Assembly (NCBI GenBank): GCA_903837355.1 | Contig: CAILUI010000136.1 | Span: 1-37,511 of the forward strand | DNA: 37,511 nucleotides | Source: an uncultured Victivallales bacterium | GTDB lineage: Bacteria > Verrucomicrobiota > Lentisphaeria > Oligosphaerales > JAFGRS01 | Direction: 5' to 3' | Part shown: in pieces, positions 8,211 to 16,327 of the stretch | Numbering within the stretch: position 1 is the first letter of the stretch | Layout of the letters: every line of letters begins with the position of its first letter | Notes under the pieces: generated by a model | Database searches by the model: none | The model's input: only the letters and a program-made list of their open reading frames with translations | Told to the model about the DNA's origin: nothing | Position numbers and translations under genes: made by a program

Positions 8211-11200
8211 TCAGCGCTTGGCCAAGGCTGAGACCTCCGCCGGCGAGAGCGCTCGGGAGTAGAGGCGGAACTCGTCGAAAGTGCCCTTAAAGCCCCACTC
8301 CCGGCGCGGGGCGTGAGCGCCGAGGGTCGCCCCAAACAGGTCCAGCGCCGGCGGATCGTAGGCGTCGTCACGGGTCGCCGCGGGTTGGCCGTCGACGTAG
8401 AGCACTCGGCGGTTGGGTTCCCAGACCACGGCCAGGTGCGTCCAGCGGTTGCGGCGCAGGGGGGTGGGCACGGAGGCGAAGAGGCAGTTCTGACCGCCCA
8501 GGCGGGCCTGCAGGGTGGGCCCGTGCAGGTAGAGGCCGATCTCGTCGAGCCCGTCCGGCAGGCCATTGCCGTCGGTCAGCATGGCATAGAACAGCACCGC
8601 ATAGCCCTCGTAGAGGCCTGCCGGTACGGCTTCGGGGTCGAAGTCCGGTCGAACCCAGAGGGCGACGGTGCCCTGGGCCGGCCGGTCGCCGAAGAGTTCA
8701 GCCCCGGAGGGAAGCAGGACGTAGCCCTTGTCGTGCAAACGCAAGCCCTGTCCGTGGCTCCCTTCCGCGAATTCCGCGGCCTTGACCAGGCCGTCGTTGC
8801 CGCGGCCGGAGCGATCGCCGGCGAAGGGCAGCTTCGCGTCGAAGTCGTAGCGGAGGACGAGCCCGTCCTCCGCGAGTGGCGCGGGCGCGGTCCAGGTGCC
8901 GGGCGCGACCGGCGGCGGGGTGGCGGTGGCGACCGGGGGTGGGGCGGGTGGCGTGGGTGGGGCGGTGCTGAGCCGGCGCCGTGGGCGGCCGTTGATCCGG
9001 GGCTCGTGGCCCAGGGCGGCAACCACGCTCTCGAGGGTGTCCGACATGGCGCCGCGGGCGCCCAGCAGCGCCTGCGGATCGGGGTTGTAGTCCTTGTACG
9101 AACGCACCACGTTGTCGTCGATGGCGCACAGCGCCCGGGCCTGGGCCACGAGTTCCGCCTGCTGTCCGGCCTGGGCCAGTTCCGTGGCGCCGGCCTCGAG
9201 CAGGCAGAAGACCTCATAGTCCTCCAGGCCGTCGCGCAGACACTCCCAGCGGATTGAATCCACGGGCTTGCCGTCGACACCGGGATAGAGCAGCGAGCCG
9301 TCGCCGTTGGAGTCGTGGAAGGTCTCCCCGGAGCGCCAGGGGTCATTGCCGCCCCAGTAGGTGGCCGACCAGTAGAGCATGCCATCGAGGTCGTGTTTCC
9401 AGGTCATCCAGACCCAGACCCGGCAATCGATGGCGGGGTAGTCGATCCAGACATTCGGGTAGGGGTGTCGGGTGCTGAACGCGACATACCACCAGACCGA
9501 CCTGCCCTTCGCCTGCTCGGCCTTGGCGGTGGTGGGATCGAAGGAGTAGGCCTCTGGGCACCAGATGTCAACGTAGGGCAACTCGGGCGGGAATTGGCGG
9601 GCGGTCATCATATTGGCCACCCCGGGAGCGGCCCGTTTCACCGCCCCCAGCAGGTCGTTGACCACGGGGTAGTGGGCGGGCTCGGGTTCGTCGTAGAGGT
9701 AGGTGTAGAACAGCGACAGCCAGCCCTTCTCGCTGAGGTGCCGCTGGTACTCGGCGGCCCAGGGGCCGAGGGGCGACTGCAGGGCGGCGCGGTGGGCGGT
9801 GATGCCGAGGTCGAGGTACTTCTGGAAGGCGGCATCGAAGGCGGTCCAGTCCCAGACGGCAGGGATATCGGGATGGTCCCAGGCGGACCCCTCCCAGCTC
9901 AGCCAGCGCGTGATCCAGCCGTCCTCGCCGGCCTCGAGGCGGGCTGTCTGGTCCTGGCAGAGCACGGCCTCGTCCCGGTCGCGTTGCAGCACGGCGCTGA
10001 GGGTGGCGCTGCCGGCCCCGGTCAAGCCGACGCGCCAGGAGAGGATGGGTCTGGCCAGGGCGCCGACGTCGAAGACGATCTCCTGGCGCTGCCCCGCTGC
10101 GAGCCGGGTCGGGCCGAGGGTGACGGGCGGGGCGTTGTCCGCCGGTACGACGACGCAGCGCAGGTCTCCCGGCTGGGTGGTGGAGACGGTCAAGCGCAGG
10201 CGCTGCGCCCCGCGCCAGTCCATGGCTGGCGGGTTGACGAGGACGGGGGCGCCGGTGACGTCATAGGGCGAGATGCGGTGTTCGAGGAAGTTGCTCAGGT
10301 AGGCCTCCTGGTCCTGCGGCACGCGCCAGGTCGGCGACAAGCCGAAGGCGGTGCTGAGGCTGGAGGCGCGCGGGATGGTAAAGTTGCGCACGCGGACCTC
10401 GATCGGCACCAGGGTGGGGCGCGAGTTGCGGGCACAGAGCGTCAGCGTGGCCGAGTACAGGCCGGGGGCGGCCGTGGTGGGTACCCGCACATCGAGCCAC
10501 AGCGGCTCCAGGTCCTGCGCCTTGACGTCAAAGGGGGTTGCCTCCATCAGCGGATCCGGCCAGAGCCCCGTGTGCTCGACCGCATAGCCCGGCTTGCAGG
10601 TGTGTACGTAACCCACCCGCCGGACGCGGAAGGCGCTCGCCGGCAGCGTGGCGTCGCCGGGGCCCTTGGCCGCCGAGACCGTCGCTTCAACCAGCAGCAG
10701 CGGGTCGTCGTAGGCGAAGAGCACGACCTGCGCGGCCGCCATCTCGTTGCGGGCGGCGTCGAGACTCACGCGGCCGCCGGGGGTGCCGCGGAACGGCGTC
10801 TCCCGCGGGATCTTGGTCAGTGCGGACTCGACGCCATAGGTGATGGCGTCGGCGGGCGCCCCGGCTTGCAGAAAGTCGGTACGGAGCTTGAGGCGGCTGG
10901 CCTCGAGTTCGATGCGGCTGGCCTGGGCGGCGATCTCGGGCGCTTGGGCCGGACTGGCGTCGTCACGGCGCGCTTCGAGGACGGTCAGGCGTGCCTGCAA
11001 AGCCTGCGCCTCCGGGCTGGCGGGCAACGGGGCCACGGCCGTCTTGGCCGCCCGAATGGCCGCGTTCATGGGGGTGAGGCGGGCGATGAAGCAGGTCCGG
11101 TAGAGCAGGGTCTGGCCGACGGTGGCCTCGAGCCAGAGGGGGAGGCTGCCCTCGCGGTCCAGTTTGAGCGGCAGGGCGCCAGCCTGGCCGTTGACGGTCA

Positions 11201-11936
11201 GTTGCAGTTCCGCCGGTGCTGCGTCGGGCTGCCAGGCGAGGGCCACGGTGGCTTCGCGGCGAGCCGAGACCGACCAGCTTACGGCGCTGGGCCAGGGCTG
11301 CTCGGCGAAGCGTAGCCGGCCGAAGCGCTCGGGGAGATGGAAACCGGCGCCGGTGGCCGACCAGGCGCTGAGTTCGGGTTCGGGACGGCGCGAGCGGCAG
11401 AGGTTAAAGCGCCACTCGCTGCCGGCGGCCGGAGTTCCCCCCAAGGCGGCAAAGGGGACGCGGAGCTCACACCACCAGGAGGCTTCCTCGCGCCCGGCGC
11501 TGCACTGCCACTCCTGGTTCCAGGTCGCGTCACGGCCCAGTTCGTCGAACTTGGCTCCGAGCGGGTTGGTGACGAGGTGCACGTAGGTGGCCTGCCCCGG
11601 TGCTTGCAGGAAGATCTCGACGCAGTCATCGACCCAGACCATGCCGTCGCGCGCCGTGATCGTGGCGGACAGTTTCGGCATCTGTGCTTCCTGGCACTCG
11701 ATACGGATCAACAGTTCGTCGGCACTGCGGCAGAGGCGCGCTGTGGTTGCCGCGCTGGGCATGTCCGTGCCATCGCTGCGCAGGAAGGGCCCCAGGACGA
11801 CGGCCCGCGACCAGTCCACGGCACCGTCCGCCTGGAACTGCGCCAGGGGGGCCACGGCGAGCGGGAGGCGCGACAAGGCCGCACTGGCGCTCAACGCCAC
11901 ACCCAGCCAGACGATCGCCACCCTGTGCTGCCGCAT
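8211..11936 (-). CDS. Exported GH123/DUF4091-like protein with CBM9-like and LamG domains
   Basis: A protein of 1241 residues. A signal peptide (1-20) precedes a CBM9/DOMON-like domain (about 32-212) and an Ala/Gln-rich coiled-coil-prone linker (290-360). A beta sandwich and TIM barrel of DUF4091/GH123 type follow (about 370-945). Its signatures are the DE pair in YLYDEPEPA (D749-E750), expected to form the substrate-assisted N-acetylhexosaminidase site, and the terminal motif RWECLRDGLEDYEVF. The barrel is interrupted by a beta insertion (about 565-680). A Pro-rich tether (988-1020) leads to a LamG/concanavalin-like domain (1025-1238). GH123 enzymes cleave beta-N-acetylgalactosaminides, but DUF4091 proteins are broader and mostly untested, so the substrate is open. 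GGAG lies 8 nt before the start. It is first in the minus-strand pair with the gene at 3880-8148. Confidence 0.88.
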   Translation of the reverse strand: MRQHRVAIVWLGVALSASAALSRLPLAVAPLAQFQADGAVDWSRAVVLGPFLRSDGTDMPSAATTARLCRSADELLIRIECQEAQMPKLSATITARDGMVWVDDCVEIFLQAPGQATYVHLVTNPLGAKFDELGRDATWNQEWQCSAGREEASWWCELRVPFAALGGTPAAGSEWRFNLCRSRRPEPELSAWSATGAGFHLPERFGRLRFAEQPWPSAVSWSVSARREATVALAWQPDAAPAELQLTVNGQAGALPLKLDREGSLPLWLEATVGQTLLYRTCFIARLTPMNAAIRAAKTAVAPLPASPEAQALQARLTVLEARRDDASPAQAPEIAAQASRIELEASRLKLRTDFLQAGAPADAITYGVESALTKIPRETPFRGTPGGRVSLDAARNEMAAAQVVLFAYDDPLLLVEATVSAAKGPGDATLPASAFRVRRVGYVHTCKPGYAVEHTGLWPDPLMEATPFDVKAQDLEPLWLDVRVPTTAAPGLYSATLTLCARNSRPTLVPIEVRVRNFTIPRASSLSTAFGLSPTWRVPQDQEAYLSNFLEHRISPYDVTGAPVLVNPPAMDWRGAQRLRLTVSTTQPGDLRCVVVPADNAPPVTLGPTRLAAGQRQEIVFDVGALARPILSWRVGLTGAGSATLSAVLQRDRDEAVLCQDQTARLEAGEDGWITRWLSWEGSAWDHPDIPAVWDWTAFDAAFQKYLDLGITAHRAALQSPLGPWAAEYQRHLSEKGWLSLFYTYLYDEPEPAHYPVVNDLLGAVKRAAPGVANMMTARQFPPELPYVDIWCPEAYSFDPTTAKAEQAKGRSVWWYVAFSTRHPYPNVWIDYPAIDCRVWVWMTWKHDLDGMLYWSATYWGGNDPWRSGETFHDSNGDGSLLYPGVDGKPVDSIRWECLRDGLEDYEVFCLLEAGATELAQAGQQAELVAQARALCAIDDNVVRSYKDYNPDPQALLGARGAMSDTLESVVAALGHEPRINGRPRRRLSTAPPTPPAPPPVATATPPPVAPGTWTAPAPLAEDGLVLRYDFDAKLPFAGDRSGRGNDGLVKAAEFAEGSHGQGLRLHDKGYVLLPSGAELFGDRPAQGTVALWVRPDFDPEAVPAGLYEGYAVLFYAMLTDGNGLPDGLDEIGLYLHGPTLQARLGGQNCLFASVPTPLRRNRWTHLAVVWEPNRRVLYVDGQPAATRDDAYDPPALDLFGATLGAHAPRREWGFKGTFDEFRLYSRALSPAEVSALAKR

Positions 11937-11993
11937 ACTGACGACTCCTTCTCACACCCGTCCGATGGAGGACCCAGAGGCTGTAGCGGTCTA

Positions 11994-12076
11994 GGCTGTA
12001 GGCTATTAGGTTACACTACCGGACCTGAGTCCGGAAACGCAAAATGCCCCGAGGGAAGACCTAACAGTCTACAGGC
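11994..12076. repeat. Nested inverted repeats (outer arms with inner palindrome)
   Basis: The outer arms, 11994-12011 and 12059-12076, are inverted copies of 18 bp matching at 15 positions. Between them lies a perfect inner dyad CCGGAC-CTGA-GTCCGG (12019-12034). The element is less GC-rich than its surroundings. It sits about 60-140 bp upstream of the start codon of the minus-strand gene at 11936, where its promoter or leader should be. It could be an operator, a structured leader or a small dispersed element. There is no T-run on either side to suggest an intrinsic terminator. Confidence 0.55.
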
Positions 12077-12094
12077 TGACTACCTAACAACCTT

Positions 12095-12112
12095 GGCGTC
12101 CTGTGGGACGCC
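12095..12112. repeat. Perfect 7-bp hairpin
   Basis: GGCGTCC (12095-12101) and GGACGCC (12106-12112) pair perfectly around a TGTG loop. It lies beyond the nested dyad, away from the minus-strand gene. No U-tract follows on either strand, so a terminator role is not supported. Confidence 0.5.
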
Positions 12113-12225
12113 TGCGACTCCTTCTCCGGACGCCTTCACGCTCTCGGTTCTGCCTGCCGCGGGGGGAATGTAGCCTGAGGCGGTGCGTCTACCAGAGGGC
12201 TGCCCGCCGGCAGGCCGGTAGAGCG

Positions 12226-12253
12226 TTGCGGCGGGCGCGGCGGGGTGTATGGT
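12226..12253 (+). promoter_or_regulatory. Candidate promoter for the PAS gene
   Basis: TTGCGG (12226-12231), a 16-bp spacer and TATGGT (12248-12253) form a weak sigma70-like promoter. Its direction would drive the PAS gene at 12451, with a leader of about 190 nt. The match is moderate and GC-rich sequence produces such matches by chance. Confidence 0.3.
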
Positions 12254-12450
12254 AGGGTCGTGGGCGCGGTCGCGCGCTTCTCCTGTGAAACAAGAGCTCG
12301 CGGGGTGCAGGGCACCCGTGGACGCTCGCGCTCCAGCCGTGTTTCTTTCGGGTCGTGACCGGCCGCCGGCCGCGGCCGGAGGGGCGCTCCTGTGGGTTAC
12401 CGCGGCGCGGTCGCCTGGAGCTTCAGGCCAGACGGGGACTGCAGACGACG

Positions 12451-13368
12451 ATGAACGACATGCAGAAAACGAAGCTGCAGCTGGCGACCGAACTCGCCGA
12501 CCTGCGCGCCGAGCTGGCGCGGCACCAGGCTGCCGAGACCGACTCGGCCCGCGCCGAGGAGTCGATGTGGCAGACCCAGCTCGCCTTGTTGGAGTTGTTC
12601 AACAACCTGCCGGGCATGGCCTACCGCACGGCCTTCGACGAGCGCTCGCCCCAGGGCCGGGTTGAGTTTGTCAGCGGCGGCTGCCTCCGCCTGACCGGCC
12701 ACCCAGCGGCAGCCTATGTGACGGCGCCGCTGCTCTACCGACAGCAGATCATCCATCCCGATGACCGCCAGCGCGTGCGCGAGGCGATTGCGCTGGCTGA
12801 GGCCCGCCACGAACCGTTCACGCTCACCTACCGCATTGTTGCCCGGGATGGACAGGTGCGCTGGATGGACGAGCACGGGACCGGCATGTATGGGCCGCAG
12901 GGGAAGGTCGCGGCCCGCGAGGGGTTCATCACGGATGTTACCGAGCGGGTGACGAACCTCGAGGAACTCAGGCGTCAGCATACCGAGTTGGAGAAACTCA
13001 CCCGTGCCGTCGAGCAGGCCGGAGAACTGATCCTGATCGGCGACGCGAGCGGGGCGGTTCAGTACGTCAACCAGGCCTTCGAGGACCTGACCGGGTTCGC
13101 TCGTGCCGACGTCGTCGGCCGCCCGCCGCGCATGGCCTCCTGCGATCCCCGCGAGCGCGATCTGTTCCACCGCATCCGCCTGACGCTGCAGCGCGGCGAG
13201 ACGTGGCGCGGGCGCTACCTCGGCCGGCGCAAGGATGGTACGCGGTTCGAGCTCGAGTGCACCGCCTCCCCGGTGATGTCGCCGGAGGGCCATTTCGAGG
13301 GCTATGTCGCGGTGCAACGCGAGCCCATGCCGCGGCCGCTGTCGCCGACGCCGGCGCCGGCAGGCTGA
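12451..13368 (+). CDS. PAS-domain protein without an output domain
   Basis: A protein of 305 residues from the ATG at 12451 (MNDMQKTK). A GTG-initiated form beginning at 12355 would add 32 Arg-rich residues and is unlikely. An N-terminal helix of coiled-coil type (about 4-40) is followed by two PAS domains. The first (about 45-165) has the PAS_3-type motifs IIHPDDRQRV, RDGQVRWMDE and FITDVTER. The second (about 180-295) has AGELILIGDASG, VNQAFEDLTGF and RRKDGTRFELE. The protein then ends in a short Pro/Ala tail. There is no histidine kinase, GGDEF, EAL or DNA-binding domain, and no remnant of one in the 50 bp that follow. There is no signal peptide or membrane segment, so it is cytoplasmic and may signal through protein partners. 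It lies 51 bp upstream of two UroD-fold genes on the same strand. Confidence 0.8.
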   Translation: MNDMQKTKLQLATELADLRAELARHQAAETDSARAEESMWQTQLALLELFNNLPGMAYRTAFDERSPQGRVEFVSGGCLRLTGHPAAAYVTAPLLYRQQIIHPDDRQRVREAIALAEARHEPFTLTYRIVARDGQVRWMDEHGTGMYGPQGKVAAREGFITDVTERVTNLEELRRQHTELEKLTRAVEQAGELILIGDASGAVQYVNQAFEDLTGFARADVVGRPPRMASCDPRERDLFHRIRLTLQRGETWRGRYLGRRKDGTRFELECTASPVMSPEGHFEGYVAVQREPMPRPLSPTPAPAG

Positions 13369-13419
13369 CGCGGAAACGCGCCCAGGGGGGCGGTCGGCGA
13401 GATCGGGGACTACGTCGCG

Positions 13420-14352
13420 ATGACCGGCAAACAGCGATTCCTGAAGACTCTGCGCTTCGAACAGCCTGACCGGCCACCGCATTTCGAGTCCATGTTCGAA
13501 CTGGAGCACGAGGCCTTCGGCCTGCGCTTTCCCCCGCGCGACCAATGGGCCGGGATGGGCGCCGCCGAAAAGGGGCGGGCCATCGCGCAATGCATGGCCG
13601 TCTATGAGCGCATCGTGGAGCGCTACCAATGGGACGCCCTGGCGGTGTACTGGCCCTGGGGTGACCCCGCTGGCGTGCGTGCCGCCAAGGCGACTTTCGG
13701 CGCGGATATCGCCATCGGTGGCATGGTGGGAGGTGGGGTGCTCTCGATCGATGGCACCACGGACTGGATGGAGTTCGCGGTGACTTTGGCGGAAGCTCCG
13801 GAACGGCTCCAGGTGCTGGCCGAGGAGAAGTGCCGCGCGGCCATTCGGCAGGTCGAGGCCATGGTCGAGGCCGGGGCTGACTTCGTCTTCATGCCCAACG
13901 ACGTCGCCTTCAACGCCGGGCCGTTCATCTCGCCGGCAGACTTTGCGGCGCTGGTGACGCCGTACTGGGAGCGCCAGGTGCGGCGGGTTCGGGAGTTGGG
14001 TGCCATCGCCATCATCCACACCGATGGCCAGATCATGCCTATCCTGGACCAGCTTCTCGCCATCGGGGCGCACGCGCTGATGTCGCTCGATCCGATGGCC
14101 GGGGTGGACATCCGTGAGGTGAAGCGCCTGACCTACGGGCGGCTGGCGCTGATGGGCAATGTCCAATGCAGCCTGCTGCAGGATGGGCCGGCGGCGGCCA
14201 TTCGCGAATCCGCGCGGTACTGCCTCGAGCACGGCTCCCCCGGCGGTGGGTACATCTTCTCCACCTCGAATACGATCTTTCCGGGCATGCCTCTGGAGAA
14301 CTACGAGTACATGCTCTCGGTGTTTCGCGAGTTTTGTGCTGGGAGAGGATGA
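13420..14352 (+). CDS. Uroporphyrinogen decarboxylase (UroD/MtaA) family protein, short form
   Basis: A protein of 310 residues with the UroD TIM-barrel pattern. The N-terminus is KTLRFEQPDRPPHFE, followed by VEAGADFVFMPNDVAFN, then a strand IAIIHTDGQ where MtaA-type methyltransferases carry their HxC zinc motif, then ALMSLDPMAGVDI and GNVQCSLLQ. The family includes heme-pathway UroD and cobamide methyltransferases such as MtaA and MtbA. Here the sequence is HTDG rather than HxCG, and the only nearby thiol is the Cys of GNVQCS, so a classical MtaA zinc site is not obvious. The context of glycosidases and paralogues makes heme synthesis unlikely; the substrate is unknown. It is 9 bp upstream of a second UroD-fold gene, so cotranscription is likely. 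Confidence 0.82.
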   Translation: MTGKQRFLKTLRFEQPDRPPHFESMFELEHEAFGLRFPPRDQWAGMGAAEKGRAIAQCMAVYERIVERYQWDALAVYWPWGDPAGVRAAKATFGADIAIGGMVGGGVLSIDGTTDWMEFAVTLAEAPERLQVLAEEKCRAAIRQVEAMVEAGADFVFMPNDVAFNAGPFISPADFAALVTPYWERQVRRVRELGAIAIIHTDGQIMPILDQLLAIGAHALMSLDPMAGVDIREVKRLTYGRLALMGNVQCSLLQDGPAAAIRESARYCLEHGSPGGGYIFSTSNTIFPGMPLENYEYMLSVFREFCAGRG

Positions 14353-14361
14353 CGCCACACC

Positions 14362-15519
14362 ATGCCGACGCCCGTCCTGACCCCGAAGCAGCGTATGCTG
14401 CAGGCCTATCGCGGCCTGCCGGTGGACCGTCCGCCGGTGGCACCCGAGTTGTGGTACTACTACCCGGCCAAGTTGCTGGGCGTTGACATGATCCGCTTCC
14501 AGCGTGAGGTCCCTTTCCACGCCGCCCTCAAGCACGCCTTCTCGACCTTCGGTTGCGAGGGCTGGGGGGTGGCCTTCGCCGGACCGCCGAACCCGCAGGT
14601 CAAGGTTCAGTCCAATGAGCGCTGGCTGGACGCCGATACCCTCGAGGTCCGAACCGCCTTCCAGACGCCGCACGGCGAGTTGACGACCGGGGCGCGTTTC
14701 CACCGTGACGAACCGAGCTGGGGCACCGAGCGGCCCCTGAAGAGCATCGCTCGCGACCTGGCGGCCTGGGAGTGCCTGGCCTTTGGCGGTGAGCCCGAGG
14801 ACACGGATGTCTCCGGCCTGATCAAGGCCTGGCAGGAGGTCGGCGAGACCTACCTGCTGGAGGCCTGGCTGGGCGTGCCGTTTTTCGACTTCTGGGCGAA
14901 CGCTCGGGGTGGCGGTTTCGAGGAGGGTATCCTGGACCTGTACGAGCCGGAGTTGCGGCCCACCCTGGAGGCGCTGCAGGCGCGCTATACCGAGCGCCTC
15001 GTGCGGCAGGCGCGGGTGCTCTGTGAGCGCACGCCCATCGAGAGCTTCTTCATCGGCTGCAGTTGGAGCTGCAACTCACTGCTGGGACCACACCTTTGGC
15101 GGCAGTGGGACAAGCCGGTGATCCGTGCCGTCGCCGCGGAAGTGCATCGGCATGGACGTCTCCTCCATGTCCACTCGCACGGCCGTTGCATCGAGAGCGT
15201 GGACGATTTCGCGGAGCTTGGCATCGACTGCGTCTGTCCGTTCGAGCGTCCGCCCGGCGGCGACGTCGAGGGGGTGACCGGGCTGCGCCGGGTAGCGTCG
15301 GCGCTGCAGGGGCGCACCACAATGAATGGCAATGTGCATACGGTGGAGACGCTGATCCGCGGCGGGCCCGCCGATGCCAGGCGGGAAGTGACCGAGATCC
15401 TGGAGGCGTTTGCCGGCAGTCATCGTGTCATCGTTGGCACCGGTGACCAGGTGGGGCGGGAGACCCCGGAGGAGAATCTCCGCGCCATGATCGAGACGGC
15501 CCAAGCCTGGCGCCCGTGA
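14362..15519 (+). CDS. Uroporphyrinogen decarboxylase (UroD/MtaA) family protein, long form
   Basis: A protein of 385 residues with a UroD fold. An N-terminal LTPKQRMLQAYRGLPVDRPPV segment begins it. Late in the barrel come LLHVHSHGRC (H269-C276), LGIDCVCPFERPPGGDV and MNGNVHTVETLIRGG, then the terminal IVGTGDQVGRETPEENL. That last string is typical of UroD-like proteins in carbohydrate-degrading PVC and Armatimonadota genomes. The His/Cys-rich strand (H269, H271, H273, C276) could bind a metal, as the HxCxnC site of MtaA does, but the spacing differs. It follows the previous UroD gene by 9 bp; an AGAGGA about 12 nt upstream is a distant ribosome-binding site. The two gene products share the fold but differ in length and are not recent duplicates. 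Function unknown; a methyl-transfer or decarboxylation role is inference. Confidence 0.82.
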   Translation: MPTPVLTPKQRMLQAYRGLPVDRPPVAPELWYYYPAKLLGVDMIRFQREVPFHAALKHAFSTFGCEGWGVAFAGPPNPQVKVQSNERWLDADTLEVRTAFQTPHGELTTGARFHRDEPSWGTERPLKSIARDLAAWECLAFGGEPEDTDVSGLIKAWQEVGETYLLEAWLGVPFFDFWANARGGGFEEGILDLYEPELRPTLEALQARYTERLVRQARVLCERTPIESFFIGCSWSCNSLLGPHLWRQWDKPVIRAVAAEVHRHGRLLHVHSHGRCIESVDDFAELGIDCVCPFERPPGGDVEGVTGLRRVASALQGRTTMNGNVHTVETLIRGGPADARREVTEILEAFAGSHRVIVGTGDQVGRETPEENLRAMIETAQAWRP

Positions 15520-15550
15520 GCGCCAGCGTTGGCCACAGACAAGACGCGAT

Positions 15551-16015
15551 ATGGATATCCTTGACGAACTGAAAGCGGTGATCGCCAAACTCGACCAAGA
15601 CGGCATCGATTACGCACTGTGCGGCGGATTGGCGATGGCCGTCTATGACCTGCCACGCGCCACGCTGGATATCGATCTGCTGATCCACCTCGATTCCCTC
15701 TTTCGCGCCAAGCGTGCCGTTGAGCCTTTGGGGTTCACGCTGAGTGGGGCCCCGATGGAGTTCCACGGCGGCCAGATCCAGATCCACCGACTGTGCAAAG
15801 TTGAGCCCGGAACCGGGGAGGGACTGGTCCTTGACTTCCTGCTCGTCACCCCCGGGACTGCGACGGCGTGGGCGACGCGCCGGGAAGTCGAGTGGGAGGG
15901 CCGAAGCCTGAAGGTCGTGTCGCCAGAGGGCCTCATCCTCCTGAAGTCTTTCCGCCGAAGCGGCAGAGACCAGGATGACATTGGGCATCTCCAGAGCATC
16001 ATCGATGAAGCTTGA
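15551..16015 (+). CDS. Nucleotidyltransferase-fold protein (AbiEii/DUF6036-like)
   Basis: A protein of 154 residues with the minimal nucleotidyltransferase pattern. LCGGLAMAVY (G25-G26) is followed 14 residues later by RATLDIDLLI (D40, D42), the catalytic DxD that binds metal. LVLDFLLV supplies the third acidic strand, and VVSPEGLILLKSFRRSGRDQDDI is the usual C-terminal helix of this group. Such proteins are stand-alone, often paired with a small partner and annotated as toxin-antitoxin or antiphage candidates; their targets are mostly unknown. There is no clear ribosome-binding site. Its last codons overlap the start of the next small gene, which points to coupled translation. Confidence 0.78.
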   Translation: MDILDELKAVIAKLDQDGIDYALCGGLAMAVYDLPRATLDIDLLIHLDSLFRAKRAVEPLGFTLSGAPMEFHGGQIQIHRLCKVEPGTGEGLVLDFLLVTPGTATAWATRREVEWEGRSLKVVSPEGLILLKSFRRSGRDQDDIGHLQSIIDEA

Positions 16016-16172
16016 CATGAGCCCGGAAGCCGTGGGGCGGCGGCTGCGCCAGGTACAGCAACTGCGGCGCCTATGCCTGTCACTGGCCCGATCAGAAGCG
16101 GGTCGCGACATTGCACGAAGATTCCCGGCCAACGAGGCGGTGCAGCGGACTTCGCAGGCGCTCGGTCGCTGA
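16005..16172 (+). CDS. Small helical partner of the nucleotidyltransferase
   Basis: A protein of 55 residues beginning MKLDMSPEAVGRRL. Its ATG lies inside the end of the nucleotidyltransferase gene (11-bp overlap). An alternative ATG at 16017 lies one base after that gene's stop. It is strongly basic and helical, with the pattern SPEAVGRRLRQ and LRRLCLSLARS. I associate this with small proteins that accompany nucleotidyltransferases in PVC-type genomes, though I recall no experimental role. It may be an antitoxin-like or accessory subunit. The overlap and tight pairing are the main reasons to call it a gene. Confidence 0.6.
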   Translation: MKLDMSPEAVGRRLRQVQQLRRLCLSLARSEAGRDIARRFPANEAVQRTSQALGR

Positions 16173-16195
16173 CCCTTGGCGCAGAGGACGAGAGG

Positions 16196-16327
16196 ATGAC
16201 GGATCAAGACACAGCCAAGGCATTGGGGGTGCAGCGGACTGGAGGGTTTCGGGATGTACTGCGCTGCACGACTGCGCGACACGGGATGGCTTCGCCGGAT
16301 GAAGAAGGACTGGGCGTCAGCTTCTAG
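16196..16327 (+). CDS. Possible small ORF, doubtful
   Basis: A 43-residue frame starting MTDQDTAKALGVQRT. Its merit is a GAGGA (16184-16188) 7 nt before the ATG. Against it, its end overlaps the convergent lipoyl synthase gene by 4 bp, it has no recognisable domain, and its composition looks non-coding towards the end. The 12-mer gtgcagcggact appears both here and about 90 bp upstream at the end of the preceding gene, so this may be duplicated debris rather than a gene. Confidence 0.2.
   Translation: MTDQDTAKALGVQRTGGFRDVLRCTTARHGMASPDEEGLGVSF

Larger units (their letters stand above)
11937..12450. other. Divergent intergenic region, no supported gene
   Basis: About 510 bp separate the minus-strand glycosidase gene at 11936 from the plus-strand PAS gene at 12451. 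No open frame here has credible coding character. The region holds a nested dyad element (11994-12076), a second perfect hairpin (12095-12112) and a weak plus-strand promoter candidate (12226-12253). The segment cgactccttctc occurs twice (11942-11953 and 12115-12126). The first copy is the complement of the ribosome-binding site of the minus-strand gene. Confidence 0.6.

Noticed and set aside
9315..11315. Plus-strand open frame of about 660 codons
   Set aside because: It is fully antisense to the GH123-like gene, Gly/Arg-rich, with no domain or ribosome-binding site; long antisense frames are expected at this GC content.
11937..12450. tRNA or known riboswitch
   Set aside because: The hairpins do not assemble into a cloverleaf and no riboswitch consensus is recognisable.
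12397..14703. Minus-strand open frame of about 770 codons
   Set aside because: Antisense to the PAS protein and two UroD-fold genes; no recognisable domain.
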